64,000 nucleotides of DNA, from the NCBI GenBank assembly GCA_963731665.1, contig CAVSWP010000003.1, forward strand, positions 248,001-312,000, written 5' to 3'. The translations under genes were made by a program, and so were the position numbers. The number at the start of each line of letters is the position of its first letter. Position 1 is the stretch's first letter. The DNA comes from Chersky-840 sp035604715. Lineage in GTDB: Bacteria > Actinomycetota > Acidimicrobiia > Acidimicrobiales > UBA8190. Under the pieces are notes generated by a model. It saw nothing but the letters and a program-made list of their open reading frames with translations. It was not told where the DNA came from and made no database searches. Below, piece after piece: positions 24,913 through 32,636 of this stretch.

Positions 24913-25251
24913 GTGGACGTGGCCGTTCTGGGACGCAAGGACGCGGTGCCCGACGACGTTCGGGTGCTGGCACAGGCGAAGGTGGCCAAGCTCGGGAGGT
25001 TGACCCCCGTGCTCGAGCGAGCGGAGGTGCGCCTGTCCGAGGACCGCGACGCCCCGGGATCGGGGCGCCGGGTGTGCGAGGTCACCATCACCGGACACGG
25101 CCACACCCTGCGGGCCCGAGCCGCGGCGCGCGACATGCTGGTGGCGGTGGACAAGGTCGTCGACAAGCTCGAGCACCAGGTCGAGCGGTTGAAGGGCAAG
25201 TTGGTGGGCCGTTCGCACCCCCGACGGGCCCGCACCCTGTCCACCCCCTGA
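24913..25251 (+). CDS. raiA: Ribosome hibernation factor, short HPF/RaiA type
   Basis: 112-residue protein with the HPF/RaiA fold, which binds the decoding region of the 30S subunit and keeps idle ribosomes inactive. The pattern is beta-alpha-beta-beta-beta-alpha: an opening beta strand, helix with V-R-V-L-A-Q-A-K-V-A-K-L, strands around A-E-V-R-L-S and C-E-V-T-I-T-G-H-G-H, and a final basic helix D-M-L-V-A-V-D-K-V-V-D-K-L-E-x-Q-V-x-R-L-K-G-K. It lacks the C-terminal dimerisation domain of long HPF. The GTG start at 24913 follows GAGGGAGG by 7 nt. The long structured 5' region is expected to be transcribed with it or to end just before it. secA follows with its own promoter. Confidence 0.85.
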   Translation: MDVAVLGRKDAVPDDVRVLAQAKVAKLGRLTPVLERAEVRLSEDRDAPGSGRRVCEVTITGHGHTLRARAAARDMLVAVDKVVDKLEHQVERLKGKLVGRSHPRRARTLSTP

Positions 25252-25299
25252 CCGCACCCCGGGCGCCCCGGTGGCCGCTGAGGCGGCAGGGTCCGGCGG

Positions 25300-25305
25300 T
25301 AGACT
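25300..25305 (+). promoter_or_regulatory. -10 box of the secA operon
   Basis: TAGACT, 9 nt before the secA ATG; probably drives secA-prfB. Confidence 0.55.
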
Positions 25306-25314
25306 CCTGGCTTC

Positions 25315-28101
25315 ATGAGTGTCTTCACGCGCGTCCTGCGGGCCGGCGAGGGCAAGAAGGTTCGCCGGCTGGCCGAGCTCGTCCCCCTCATCAACGAGAT
25401 AGAGCCCGACATGGAGGCGCTCTCCGACGACGACCTGGCGCACCGCACCGTCGCCTTCCGGGAGCGCCTCGACAACGGCGAGACCCTCGACGACCTGCTC
25501 ATCGAGGCCTTTGCCACCGTGCGGGAGGCCGCCTGGCGGGTGCTCGGCCAGCGGCACTTCGACGTCCAGCTGATGGGGGGCATGGCCCTGCACTTCGGAT
25601 GGATCGCCGAGATGAAGACCGGGGAGGGCAAGACCCTGGTCTCGACCCTTCCGGTGTACCTCAACGCCCTGTCGGGGCGGGGCATGCACGTCATCACCGT
25701 CAACGACTACCTGGCGGGCCGCGACGCCGACTGGATGGGACAGGTCCACCGGTTCCTGGGGCTGACGGTCGGCCGCGTGAGCCCCGAGCTCCCCGACTTC
25801 GCCGACAAGCGCGACGCCTACGCCTGTGACGTCACCTACGGGACCAACACCGAATTCGGTTTCGACTACCTGCGCGACAACATGGCACGCTCGCGCGAGC
25901 ACATGGTGCAGCGCGGCCATGTGTACGCCATCGTCGACGAGGTCGACTCCATCCTCATCGACGAGGCCCGCACGCCGCTGATCATCTCCGGCCCGGCGTC
26001 GGAGTCGGCCAAGCTCTACTACCAATTCGCCGGACTGGCCCGCACGCTCAAACGCGACGAGGACTACGAGGTCGACGAGGAGAAGCGCATCGCCTATCCC
26101 ACCGAGGCGGGCGTGGCCAAGGTGGAGAGCCAGGTCGGCGTGGACAACATGTACGACCTGGTGTCGGTCAACTACGTGCATCACCTGACGCAGGCCCTGC
26201 GGGCCAAGGAGCTCTTCCACCGGGACAAGGACTACCTGGTCTCGGGGGGAGAGGTGAAGATCGTCGACGAGTTCACGGGCCGCACCCTCGAGGGGCGGCG
26301 GTGGTCCGACGGCCTGCACCAGGCGGTCGAGGCCAAAGAGCGGGTCCGGATCAAAGAGGAGAACCACACCTGGGCCACGGTGACGCTGCAGAACTACTTC
26401 CGGCTCTACGAGAAGTTGTCGGGCATGACCGGGACGGCGGAGACCGAGGCGGCGGAGTTCGCCACCACCTACAACATCCCCGTGGTCCCCATCCCCACCA
26501 ACGTGCCCATGGTCCGCAGCGACCAGCCCGACCTCATCTACAAGTCCGAGGCGGCCAAGTTCGCGGCGGTGGTCGACGACATCGTGGAGCGCTACGAGAC
26601 GGGTCAACCGGTGCTCGTGGGCACCGCCTCGGTGGCCAAGTCCGAACAGCTGTCGCAGCTGCTCGAGCGCCGGGGCATCCCCCACCAGGTGCTCAACGCC
26701 AAGCAGCACACCCGGGAAGCCGAGGTGGTGGCCCAGGCGGGGCGGCTGCACGGGGTCACGGTGGCCACCAACATGGCCGGCCGAGGCGTCGACATCCTCC
26801 TGGGGGGGAACCCCGAGGGCCTGGCCCGCCACGAGGCCATCGGACAGGGTTGCGACCTCGACACCGAGGAGGGGACGGCCGAGTACGACAAGCTCCTGGC
26901 CCGGTTCGAGAAGGAGTGCGCCGAGGAGGGCGACCACATCCGCGAGCTCGGCGGGGTGTACGTGCTGGGCAGCGAGCGCCACGAGTCCCGGCGCATCGAC
27001 AACCAGCTCCGGGGCCGGTCGGGTCGCCAGGGCGACCCCGGCGAGAGCCGCTTCTTCTTGTCCCTCGAGGACGAGCTCATGCGCCTGTTCGCCACGGGCG
27101 CCATGCAGTGGGTCATGGGCCGGACCCTCCCCGACGACGTGCCCATCGAGGCCAAGATGGTGACCAAGGCCATCGAGCGCGCCCAGCACACCGTGGAGGG
27201 TCGCAACGCCGAGATCCGCAAGGACGTCCTCAAGTACGACGAGGTGCTCAACGAACAGCGCAAGGTCATCTACGCCCGGCGGCTGCAGGTCATCGACGGC
27301 GAGGACCTGCGCGAGCACACCGAGGACCTGCTGGAGCAGACCATCGACGAGCTGGTGCGCTCGGCGTGCCCGGGGGAGTTCCCCGAGGCGTGGGAGCTCG
27401 ACCACTTCCTGGCCGAGGTGACGCAGTACTACCCCACGGGGTTCACCGTCGAGGACCTGGCCGAGGCGACCACCGCCGCCCAGATCTCCGAGAGCGTGCT
27501 GGCCGAGGCCCTCGACGCCTACCACGAGCGCGACGCCGTGTTCCCCGGGGGCGAGGACGAGGCCCGCGCCGTCGAGCGCGAGGTGATGTTGCAGATCATC
27601 GACCAGCGCTGGCGCGACCACCTGGCCGAGATGGACTACCTGCGCGAGGGGATCAACCTGCGCGCCATGGGCCAGCAGGACCCACTGGTGGCGTGGCAGA
27701 AGGAGGGGTTCTCCATCTTCGGGCAGATGATGGAGGCCATCGACGACGACTACCTGCGCTACGTCATGCACGTCCAGGTGGTGGCCGAGCCGGCCCCGGA
27801 GCCCGACCTCAGCCACGCCAGCTACCAGGCCGCCGACGACCCGGTGCAGGGAGCCAGCCTCCTCGAGGCCATGCGGGCCTCGGCGCCGCCGCCCGACGTC
27901 GCCGCCGCCGGGGCCGGGGTGCCCGAGGGACTGGACGTGGGAGGGGTGTTGAACCCCGGGGGCCAGGTCTCTCCCCGCCACCAGGCCGACGGGGACACCC
28001 AGGCACCCCTGGTGAAGGCGCCCAGCGAGAAGATCGGACGCAACGAGCCCTGTTGGTGCGGGAGCGGCAAGAAGTTCAAGCTCTGTCATGGCGCGGCCTG
28101 A
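25315..28101 (+). CDS. secA: Preprotein translocase ATPase SecA
   Basis: 928-residue motor that pushes unfolded preproteins through SecYEG. The N-terminal start M-S-V-F-T-R-V-L-R-A-G-E-G-K-K and the DEAD-like motor are typical: Walker A in M-K-T-G-E-G-K-T near residue 100, D-E-V-D-S-I-L-I-D-E-A-R-T near 210, the preprotein-binding domain after that, and the second motor domain with the T-N-M-A-G-R-G-V-D-I motif near 482 and G-R-S-G-R-Q-G-D-P-G near 570. The helical scaffold follows, then a flexible linker and the zinc-binding tail C-W-C-G-S-G-K-K-F-K-L-C-H. This is the housekeeping SecA1 form. It overlaps prfB by 14 nt. Confidence 0.98.
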   Translation: MSVFTRVLRAGEGKKVRRLAELVPLINEIEPDMEALSDDDLAHRTVAFRERLDNGETLDDLLIEAFATVREAAWRVLGQRHFDVQLMGGMALHFGWIAEMKTGEGKTLVSTLPVYLNALSGRGMHVITVNDYLAGRDADWMGQVHRFLGLTVGRVSPELPDFADKRDAYACDVTYGTNTEFGFDYLRDNMARSREHMVQRGHVYAIVDEVDSILIDEARTPLIISGPASESAKLYYQFAGLARTLKRDEDYEVDEEKRIAYPTEAGVAKVESQVGVDNMYDLVSVNYVHHLTQALRAKELFHRDKDYLVSGGEVKIVDEFTGRTLEGRRWSDGLHQAVEAKERVRIKEENHTWATVTLQNYFRLYEKLSGMTGTAETEAAEFATTYNIPVVPIPTNVPMVRSDQPDLIYKSEAAKFAAVVDDIVERYETGQPVLVGTASVAKSEQLSQLLERRGIPHQVLNAKQHTREAEVVAQAGRLHGVTVATNMAGRGVDILLGGNPEGLARHEAIGQGCDLDTEEGTAEYDKLLARFEKECAEEGDHIRELGGVYVLGSERHESRRIDNQLRGRSGRQGDPGESRFFLSLEDELMRLFATGAMQWVMGRTLPDDVPIEAKMVTKAIERAQHTVEGRNAEIRKDVLKYDEVLNEQRKVIYARRLQVIDGEDLREHTEDLLEQTIDELVRSACPGEFPEAWELDHFLAEVTQYYPTGFTVEDLAEATTAAQISESVLAEALDAYHERDAVFPGGEDEARAVEREVMLQIIDQRWRDHLAEMDYLREGINLRAMGQQDPLVAWQKEGFSIFGQMMEAIDDDYLRYVMHVQVVAEPAPEPDLSHASYQAADDPVQGASLLEAMRASAPPPDVAAAGAGVPEGLDVGGVLNPGGQVSPRHQADGDTQAPLVKAPSEKIGRNEPCWCGSGKKFKLCHGAA

Positions 28102-29231
28102 GCCGCCCGGCGGCGGCGGCGAGCAGCGTGACCTGCGCGCCGAGCTGGCCTCGCTGCGCAAGCGCCTGGAGGAGGCCGAGGGCTACCTGGGCCTGGACCG
28201 CCTGCGGGCCCGGCGGGCCGAGCTCGAGACCGAGGTGTCGCGCCCCGACCTGTGGGACGACCCCGACCAGGCCCGGCGGGTGATGTCGGAGTTCAGCTCG
28301 GTGAGCGCCGACATCGACATGCTCGAGGACCTGAGCGCCAAAGTGTCCGACGCCGAGGACCTGCTCGACCTCATGGTCGAGGAATCCGACGACTCGCTCA
28401 CCGGTGAGCTCACCGACGCCGTCGACGACCTCACCAAGACGACTGTCGGACCTCGAGCTGCGCTCGTTGTTCGCGGGCGAGTACGACGAGCGCGACGCCA
28501 TCGCCGAGGTGCACGCCGGGACGGGGGGCACCGACGCCCAGGACTGGTGCGAGATGTTGTTGCGGATGTACCTGCGGTGGGCCGAGCGCCGGGGGTTCGC
28601 CTTCGAGGTCGACGAGGTCACCGAAGGCCAGGAGGCCGGGCTGTTGTCGGCCACGTTCATCGTCAAGGGCAGGTTCGCCTACGGGCTCTTGTCGGCCGAG
28701 CGCGGCGTGCACCGGCTGGTGCGGATGTCGCCCTTCGACAGCCAGCACCGTCGCCAGACCAGCTTCGCCTCGGTCGACGTGATCCCCTTCCTCGACGACG
28801 CCGCCACGGTGGTCGCCATCGACGACAAGGATCTGCGCATCGACACCTACCGGTCGTCGGGGGCGGGGGGCCAGCACGTCAACAAGACCGACTCGGCGGT
28901 GCGCATCACCCACCTGCCCACGGGCATCGTGGTGTCGTGCCAGAACGAGCGCAGCCAACACCAGAACAAGGCGCGCGCCATGCAGATCCTGGCCGCCAAG
29001 CTCGTCGACCTCCAGCGCGCCGAGCGGCGTTCGGAGCTCGACTCATTGTCCGGGCCCAAGGCCGACGTGGCCTGGGGCAGCCAGATCCGCTCCTACGTGA
29101 TGGCGCCGTACCAGATGGTCAAGGACCACCGCACCGACTACGAGACCGGCAACGTCGACGCCGTGCTCGACGGCGACATCGACGGCTTCATCGAGGCCGA
29201 GCTGCGGCGCCGTCGGCCCCAGGGCAGCTGA
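28088..29231 (+). CDS. prfB: Peptide chain release factor 2, with an apparent single-base frameshift
   Basis: Release factor 2 recognises UGA and UAA. The first 117 codons (from ATG 28088, overlapping secA by 14 nt) give the coiled-coil domain (R-P-D-L-W-D-D-P). The rest lies in the +1 frame: the H-A-G-T-G-G-T-D-A-Q-D-W block, the RF2-specific S-P-F anticodon-like tripeptide (M-S-P-F-D-S-Q near residue 217), and the catalytic G-A-G-G-Q-H-V-N-K near 258. The switch is near 28442, where removal of one A restores K-T-L-S-D-L-E-L-R. This is not the classical autoregulatory site: that site lies near codon 25 and needs an in-frame TGA, and here the equivalent codons (G-Y-L-G-L-D) are uninterrupted. 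1144 nt is 3n+1; the repaired protein would have 380 residues. An assembly indel is most likely. Confidence 0.9.
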
Positions 29232-29271
29232 GGCGGCCGTGGACCGTCCGGTGTGGGGGGGACCGGGGCTG

Positions 29272-29277
29272 GTAGGG
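29272..29277 (+). promoter_or_regulatory. Possible -10 box upstream of ftsE
   Basis: TAGGGT, 65 nt before the ftsE ATG in the 111-bp gap after prfB. It is too far for a leaderless start and predicts a leader of about 60 nt. Confidence 0.35.
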
Positions 29278-29342
29278 TCGCGGCGACCTCGTGCGCCGGA
29301 ACGGCCGATGGTGGCTGGGGCATACCGCCGAGGACCTGCTCG

Positions 29343-30053
29343 ATGATCCGATTCGAGAACGTCACCAAGTCATACAAGAGCGGCTCGGTCGCGCTGCGCG
29401 ACGTGTCGATCGACATCGACAAGGGCGAGTTCGTGTTCCTGGTGGGCCCGTCGGGCTCGGGCAAGACCACGTTCATCCGCTTGCTGCTGCGCGAGGAGGA
29501 CCCCGGTGAAGGCCGCATCTGGGTGGCGGGCCGTGACATCTGCCATCTCAGCCAGTGGCGGATCCCCTATCTCCGGCGCAACATCGGGTGTGTGTTCCAG
29601 GACTTCCGATTGCTCCCCAACAAGACCGTGTTCGAGAACGTGGCCTTCGCCCTCGAGGTGATCGGGCGACCCAAGCACGTGATCTCGCTCCAGGTGCCCC
29701 AGGTGCTCGACCTGGTCGGGTTGTCGAAGAAGCACGACAGCCTGCCCGGCGAGCTCTCCGGGGGCGAACAGCAACGGGTGGCGGTGGCACGCGCCTTCGT
29801 CAACCGGCCCTTGGTGGTCCTGGCCGACGAGCCCACCGGGAACCTCGACCCCGCCACCAGTCAGGGGATCATGCGCCTGCTCGACCGCATCAACCGCACC
29901 GGCACCACCGTCGTGGTGGCCACCCACGACGCCAGCATCGTCGACCAGATGCGCCGGCGCGTCATCGAGCTCGACCACGGGACCCTCGTGCGCGACCAGG
30001 CCCGGGGCGTGTACGGCATGGCTCCCGACGGCCTGTCGCGGGGGGTGCACTGA
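29343..30053 (+). CDS. ftsE: Cell-division ABC ATPase FtsE
   Basis: 236-residue ATPase that forms a complex with FtsX and controls peptidoglycan hydrolases at the septum. It has Walker A G-P-S-G-S-G-K-T (about residues 35-42), the Q-loop F-Q-D-F-R-L-L (FtsE-typical) near 84, the signature L-S-G-G-E-Q-Q-R-V-A near 139 and Walker B V-V-L-A-D-E-P-T-G-N near 160, followed by the switch H in A-T-H-D. The ATG at 29343 begins the first strand (M-I-R-F-E-N-V-T-K). One base separates its stop from ftsX. A short extension after the core (about residues 220-236) is usual for actinobacterial FtsE. Confidence 0.95.
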   Translation: MIRFENVTKSYKSGSVALRDVSIDIDKGEFVFLVGPSGSGKTTFIRLLLREEDPGEGRIWVAGRDICHLSQWRIPYLRRNIGCVFQDFRLLPNKTVFENVAFALEVIGRPKHVISLQVPQVLDLVGLSKKHDSLPGELSGGEQQRVAVARAFVNRPLVVLADEPTGNLDPATSQGIMRLLDRINRTGTTVVVATHDASIVDQMRRRVIELDHGTLVRDQARGVYGMAPDGLSRGVH

Positions 30054-30054
30054 C

Positions 30055-30936
30055 GTGCCGGTGTCGCTCGACTACGTGGCCCGCGAGACGGCCTCGAACC
30101 TGTGGCGCAACCGCCTCATGACCATCGCCGCCGTGCTCACCGTGGGGGTGTCGCTGTCGTTGGTGGGGGCGTCGTTGTTGCTGCGCCAGGGCGTGGCCCA
30201 CGCCACCACCCAGTGGGCGCACGGGGTCGACGCCATCGTGTGGCTGAACCCGGGCATCGCCAATGCCCAGCGGGCGTCGGTGGAACAGCAGGTACACCAA
30301 CTGCCCTACGTTCGGTCCATCACCTACCGGTCCCAGGCCTACGACCTCAACGAGGCCAAGCACCTGCTCACCCCGCCGGAGTACCAGGTGCTCACCGTGG
30401 CCACCACCCCCGGGTCGTTGCGGGTCCAGCTCGACAACCCGAACGAGGCCCTGGCCATCGCCCGCCAGTTCGGCAAGTACCCGGGCGTCAAGAGCGTGGC
30501 CGTCCCCACCAAGACCATCCACAACATCCAGGAGGTGAGCCGGATATTGCAGTTGGTGTTCTTCGTGCTCGCCGTCATCTTGTTGCTCTCGGCGTCGGTG
30601 CTCATCATCAACACCATCCGCCTGGCCATCTTCGCCCGCCGGCGCGAGGTGTCGGTCATGAAGCTGGTGGGCGCCACCAACTGGTTCATCCGGGTGCCCT
30701 TCATGTTCGAGGGTGTGGCCCAGGGACTGTTCGGCGCCCTGTTCGCGTCGTTGACGGTGTTCTCGCTGCACTTCGTGCTCGACGGCTTCTCCAACAACAA
30801 GGTGGGGAACATCTGGTACCAGATGCGCATGCCCACCAGCGAGGTGGTCGTCACCAGCCTCGTGGTCCTGCTCATCGGCGTGGTGATCGGGTCCTTCGGC
30901 TCCTACCTGGGGATCAGAAGGTTCCTCGACGCCTGA
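30055..30936 (+). CDS. ftsX: Cell-division membrane protein FtsX
   Basis: 293-residue membrane partner of FtsE. Topology is typical: a cytoplasmic N-tail with N-L-W-R-N-R-L-M-T, transmembrane helix 1 (about residues 25-46), a large extracytoplasmic loop (about 47-165) that would contact a hydrolase such as RipC, then three helices (about 168-190, 218-240, 262-283). The last helix is preceded by a periplasmic segment. The GTG start at 30055 is 1 nt after ftsE. In many Actinobacteria smpB follows ftsX; here the operon ends and a convergent nucleotidyltransferase gene begins 9 bp later. Confidence 0.93.
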   Translation: MPVSLDYVARETASNLWRNRLMTIAAVLTVGVSLSLVGASLLLRQGVAHATTQWAHGVDAIVWLNPGIANAQRASVEQQVHQLPYVRSITYRSQAYDLNEAKHLLTPPEYQVLTVATTPGSLRVQLDNPNEALAIARQFGKYPGVKSVAVPTKTIHNIQEVSRILQLVFFVLAVILLLSASVLIINTIRLAIFARRREVSVMKLVGATNWFIRVPFMFEGVAQGLFGALFASLTVFSLHFVLDGFSNNKVGNIWYQMRMPTSEVVVTSLVVLLIGVVIGSFGSYLGIRRFLDA

Positions 30937-30945
30937 CGGCGTGCC

Positions 30946-31689
30946 TCAGCCCTTGTTGGCGCCGTTCTGACGGACGAAGTCGTTGACGGCGTAGTAGGCG
31001 TCGATGGACTCCCCGGCGTCACCCCAGAACCCGTCGAGGATGTCGTAGGCCATGGTGCGCTGCCCGACGAAGTAGTTGTTGACGTCGGTGATCTCGAGCT
31101 CACCGCGACCCGAGGGCTCCAAGGTGCCGATGACCTCGAACACGGTGGGGTCGTAGCAGTAGATGCCGGTGACGGCGTAGTTGCTCGGCGGGTCCTCGGG
31201 CTTCTCGACGATGTGGGTGATGCGCTGCTCGGTGTCGAATTGGGGGACCCCGAGGTGGCGCAGGTGGGCGGGGTCGTCGGCCTCGGTCAGCACGATGCGG
31301 GCCCCGCCCCCTTGCTGGGCGAAATGCTCCACCGTGGGCCGGAAGGTGCGCTCGACGATGTTGTCCCCGAGCATCACGAGCACCGAGTCGCCCCCCACGA
31401 AGCGCTCGGCCAGGCCCAGCGCCTCGGCGATGCCCCCGGGGCGGTCCTGATAGGCGTAGCTGAGCCGGTCGATGCCGTGCTCGTGGCCGTTGCCCAGCAG
31501 CCGCAGGAACTCCCCGGCGTGGGTGCCGCCGGTCACCACCATCATCTCGTTGATCCCGGCCAGCACGAGCGCCTCGATGGCGTAGCTGATCATGGGACGG
31601 TCGTAGATCGGCAGGAGGTGCTTGTTGGTGATGCGCGTGAGGGGGTGCAGCCGGGTGCCGCTGCCTCCCGCCAGGATCACACCCTTCAC
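30946..31689 (-). CDS. Glucose-1-phosphate thymidylyltransferase-like nucleotidyltransferase (RmlA-like)
   Basis: 247-residue nucleotidyltransferase making an NDP-hexose (typically dTDP-glucose, the first step to dTDP-rhamnose). Motifs: the phosphate loop L-A-G-G-S-G-T-R-L-H-P-L-T near residue 7, the acceptor loop K-H-L-L-P-I-Y-D-R-P-M-I near 25, the metal-binding G-D-N-I near 107, and the E-K-P-E-D-P-P-S-N-Y-A-V-T-G-I-Y-C-Y block near 160. The length fits the shorter RmlA group without an extended C-terminus. The GTG at 31689 is chosen because it begins the fold and has TAGGCT 8 nt upstream. No other rml gene is in the window. Confidence 0.8.
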   Translation of the reverse strand: MKGVILAGGSGTRLHPLTRITNKHLLPIYDRPMISYAIEALVLAGINEMMVVTGGTHAGEFLRLLGNGHEHGIDRLSYAYQDRPGGIAEALGLAERFVGGDSVLVMLGDNIVERTFRPTVEHFAQQGGGARIVLTEADDPAHLRHLGVPQFDTEQRITHIVEKPEDPPSNYAVTGIYCYDPTVFEVIGTLEPSGRGELEITDVNNYFVGQRTMAYDILDGFWGDAGESIDAYYAVNDFVRQNGANKG

Positions 31690-31697
31690 GCCGAGCG

Positions 31698-31703
31698 AGC
31701 CTA
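31698..31703 (-). promoter_or_regulatory. -10 box of the RmlA-like gene
   Basis: TAGGCT on the minus strand (plus-strand AGCCTA), 8 nt before the GTG at 31689; overlaps the end of the beta-lactamase-fold gene. Confidence 0.55.
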
Positions 31704-32636
31704 GACGAGGTCCCCGCCGGGGCCGGGGCGGCGCGCGCCGCCCTCCCGGGGCCCGTCCCCGTTGGCCGACCAGCGCGCCAACACGGCGTCGGCGAGCGCG
31801 GGCCAGGCGCGGCGCGCCCATCCGCCGAACGCCCGATCGCACAGCGCGGTGCACGCCATCTGGGCCTCGGGGTCGACCCAGACGAAGCTGCCCGACTGGC
31901 CGAAGTGGCCGAAGGTGGCGGGCGAGTTGCGCGTGCCGGTCCAGTGCGGCGTCTTGGCGTCGCGCACCTCGAAGCCCAGACCCCAGTCACAGGGGTCGAA
32001 GCGGCCGAAGCCGGGGAGCACGCCGGCGAGGCCGGGGAAGGCCACGGCCGTGGCCGTGGCCAACGTCGTGATCGAGACCAGGCGCGGGGCCAGGAGCTCG
32101 CCGGCCAACCGGAGCAGGTCCCGCAGCGGGCCCCGTGCCCCCGAGGCCGGGGACGCCCCGGGGGCGAGCGCGGTCCCGGTCATCTCGAGAGGCAGCACCA
32201 CGCCCTGGTGCACATAGTCGGTGAAGGCCATGCCCGAGCGGTGGGCCACGGTGTCGGCCAGCACCTCGTACCCGATGTTGGAGTAGATGCGGCGCCGGCC
32301 CGGAGCCGTGAGCGGCGCCGGGTCGTCGGGCCCGAGCCCCGAGGCGTGGGCCAGGAGGTGCGCCACCGTCGACCCCGTCGGCCCCGCGGCGTCATCGAGT
32401 GCCAGGGTGCCCTCTTCGGTGGCCACCAGCACCGCCATGGCCACGAGCAGTTTGGTCACCGACGCCCAGGCGAAGCCGGCGTCGAGGTCCCCGGTGTGCG
32501 CGGCGACCTCGACGCCCCCGGTCGGGGTCCGGCGGGCCACGGCGACGGCGGCGGAACCCACCGGCCAGTGCGCCACGGCGTGGAGGGGATGGCCAGGGCG
32601 CGAGCCGGCGTCGCTCAGGTCGCCTCCGCCGCCCAT
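31701..32636 (-). CDS. Serine beta-lactamase-fold hydrolase
   Basis: 311-residue member of the class C beta-lactamase/esterase EstB superfamily. The nucleophile motif S-V-T-K (S-x-x-K) is near residue 59, Y-S-N (Y-x-N) near 116, and H-F-G-Q-S-G (replacing the K-S/T-G triad element) near 246. No signal peptide is visible, so a cytoplasmic esterase or peptidase-like role is more likely than antibiotic resistance. Its ATG lies 22 nt inside the end of the acyl-CoA ligase gene, so the two are translated together. The C-terminal 25 residues are Gly/Arg/Pro-rich. The substrate is unknown; its linkage to lipid-activation genes suggests an ester or lactone. Confidence 0.8.
   Translation of the reverse strand: MGGGGDLSDAGSRPGHPLHAVAHWPVGSAAVAVARRTPTGGVEVAAHTGDLDAGFAWASVTKLLVAMAVLVATEEGTLALDDAAGPTGSTVAHLLAHASGLGPDDPAPLTAPGRRRIYSNIGYEVLADTVAHRSGMAFTDYVHQGVVLPLEMTGTALAPGASPASGARGPLRDLLRLAGELLAPRLVSITTLATATAVAFPGLAGVLPGFGRFDPCDWGLGFEVRDAKTPHWTGTRNSPATFGHFGQSGSFVWVDPEAQMACTALCDRAFGGWARRAWPALADAVLARWSANGDGPREGGARRPGPGGDLV

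Noticed and set aside
28160..28200. Classical RF2 autoregulatory frameshift (early TGA)
   Set aside because: The equivalent codons read G-Y-L-G-L-D without a stop; the actual frame break is about 90 codons later.
31701..32636. Antibiotic-resistance beta-lactamase
   Set aside because: S-x-x-K and Y-x-N are present, but there is no signal peptide and the K-T-G motif is replaced by H-F-G; esterase-type relatives are more likely.
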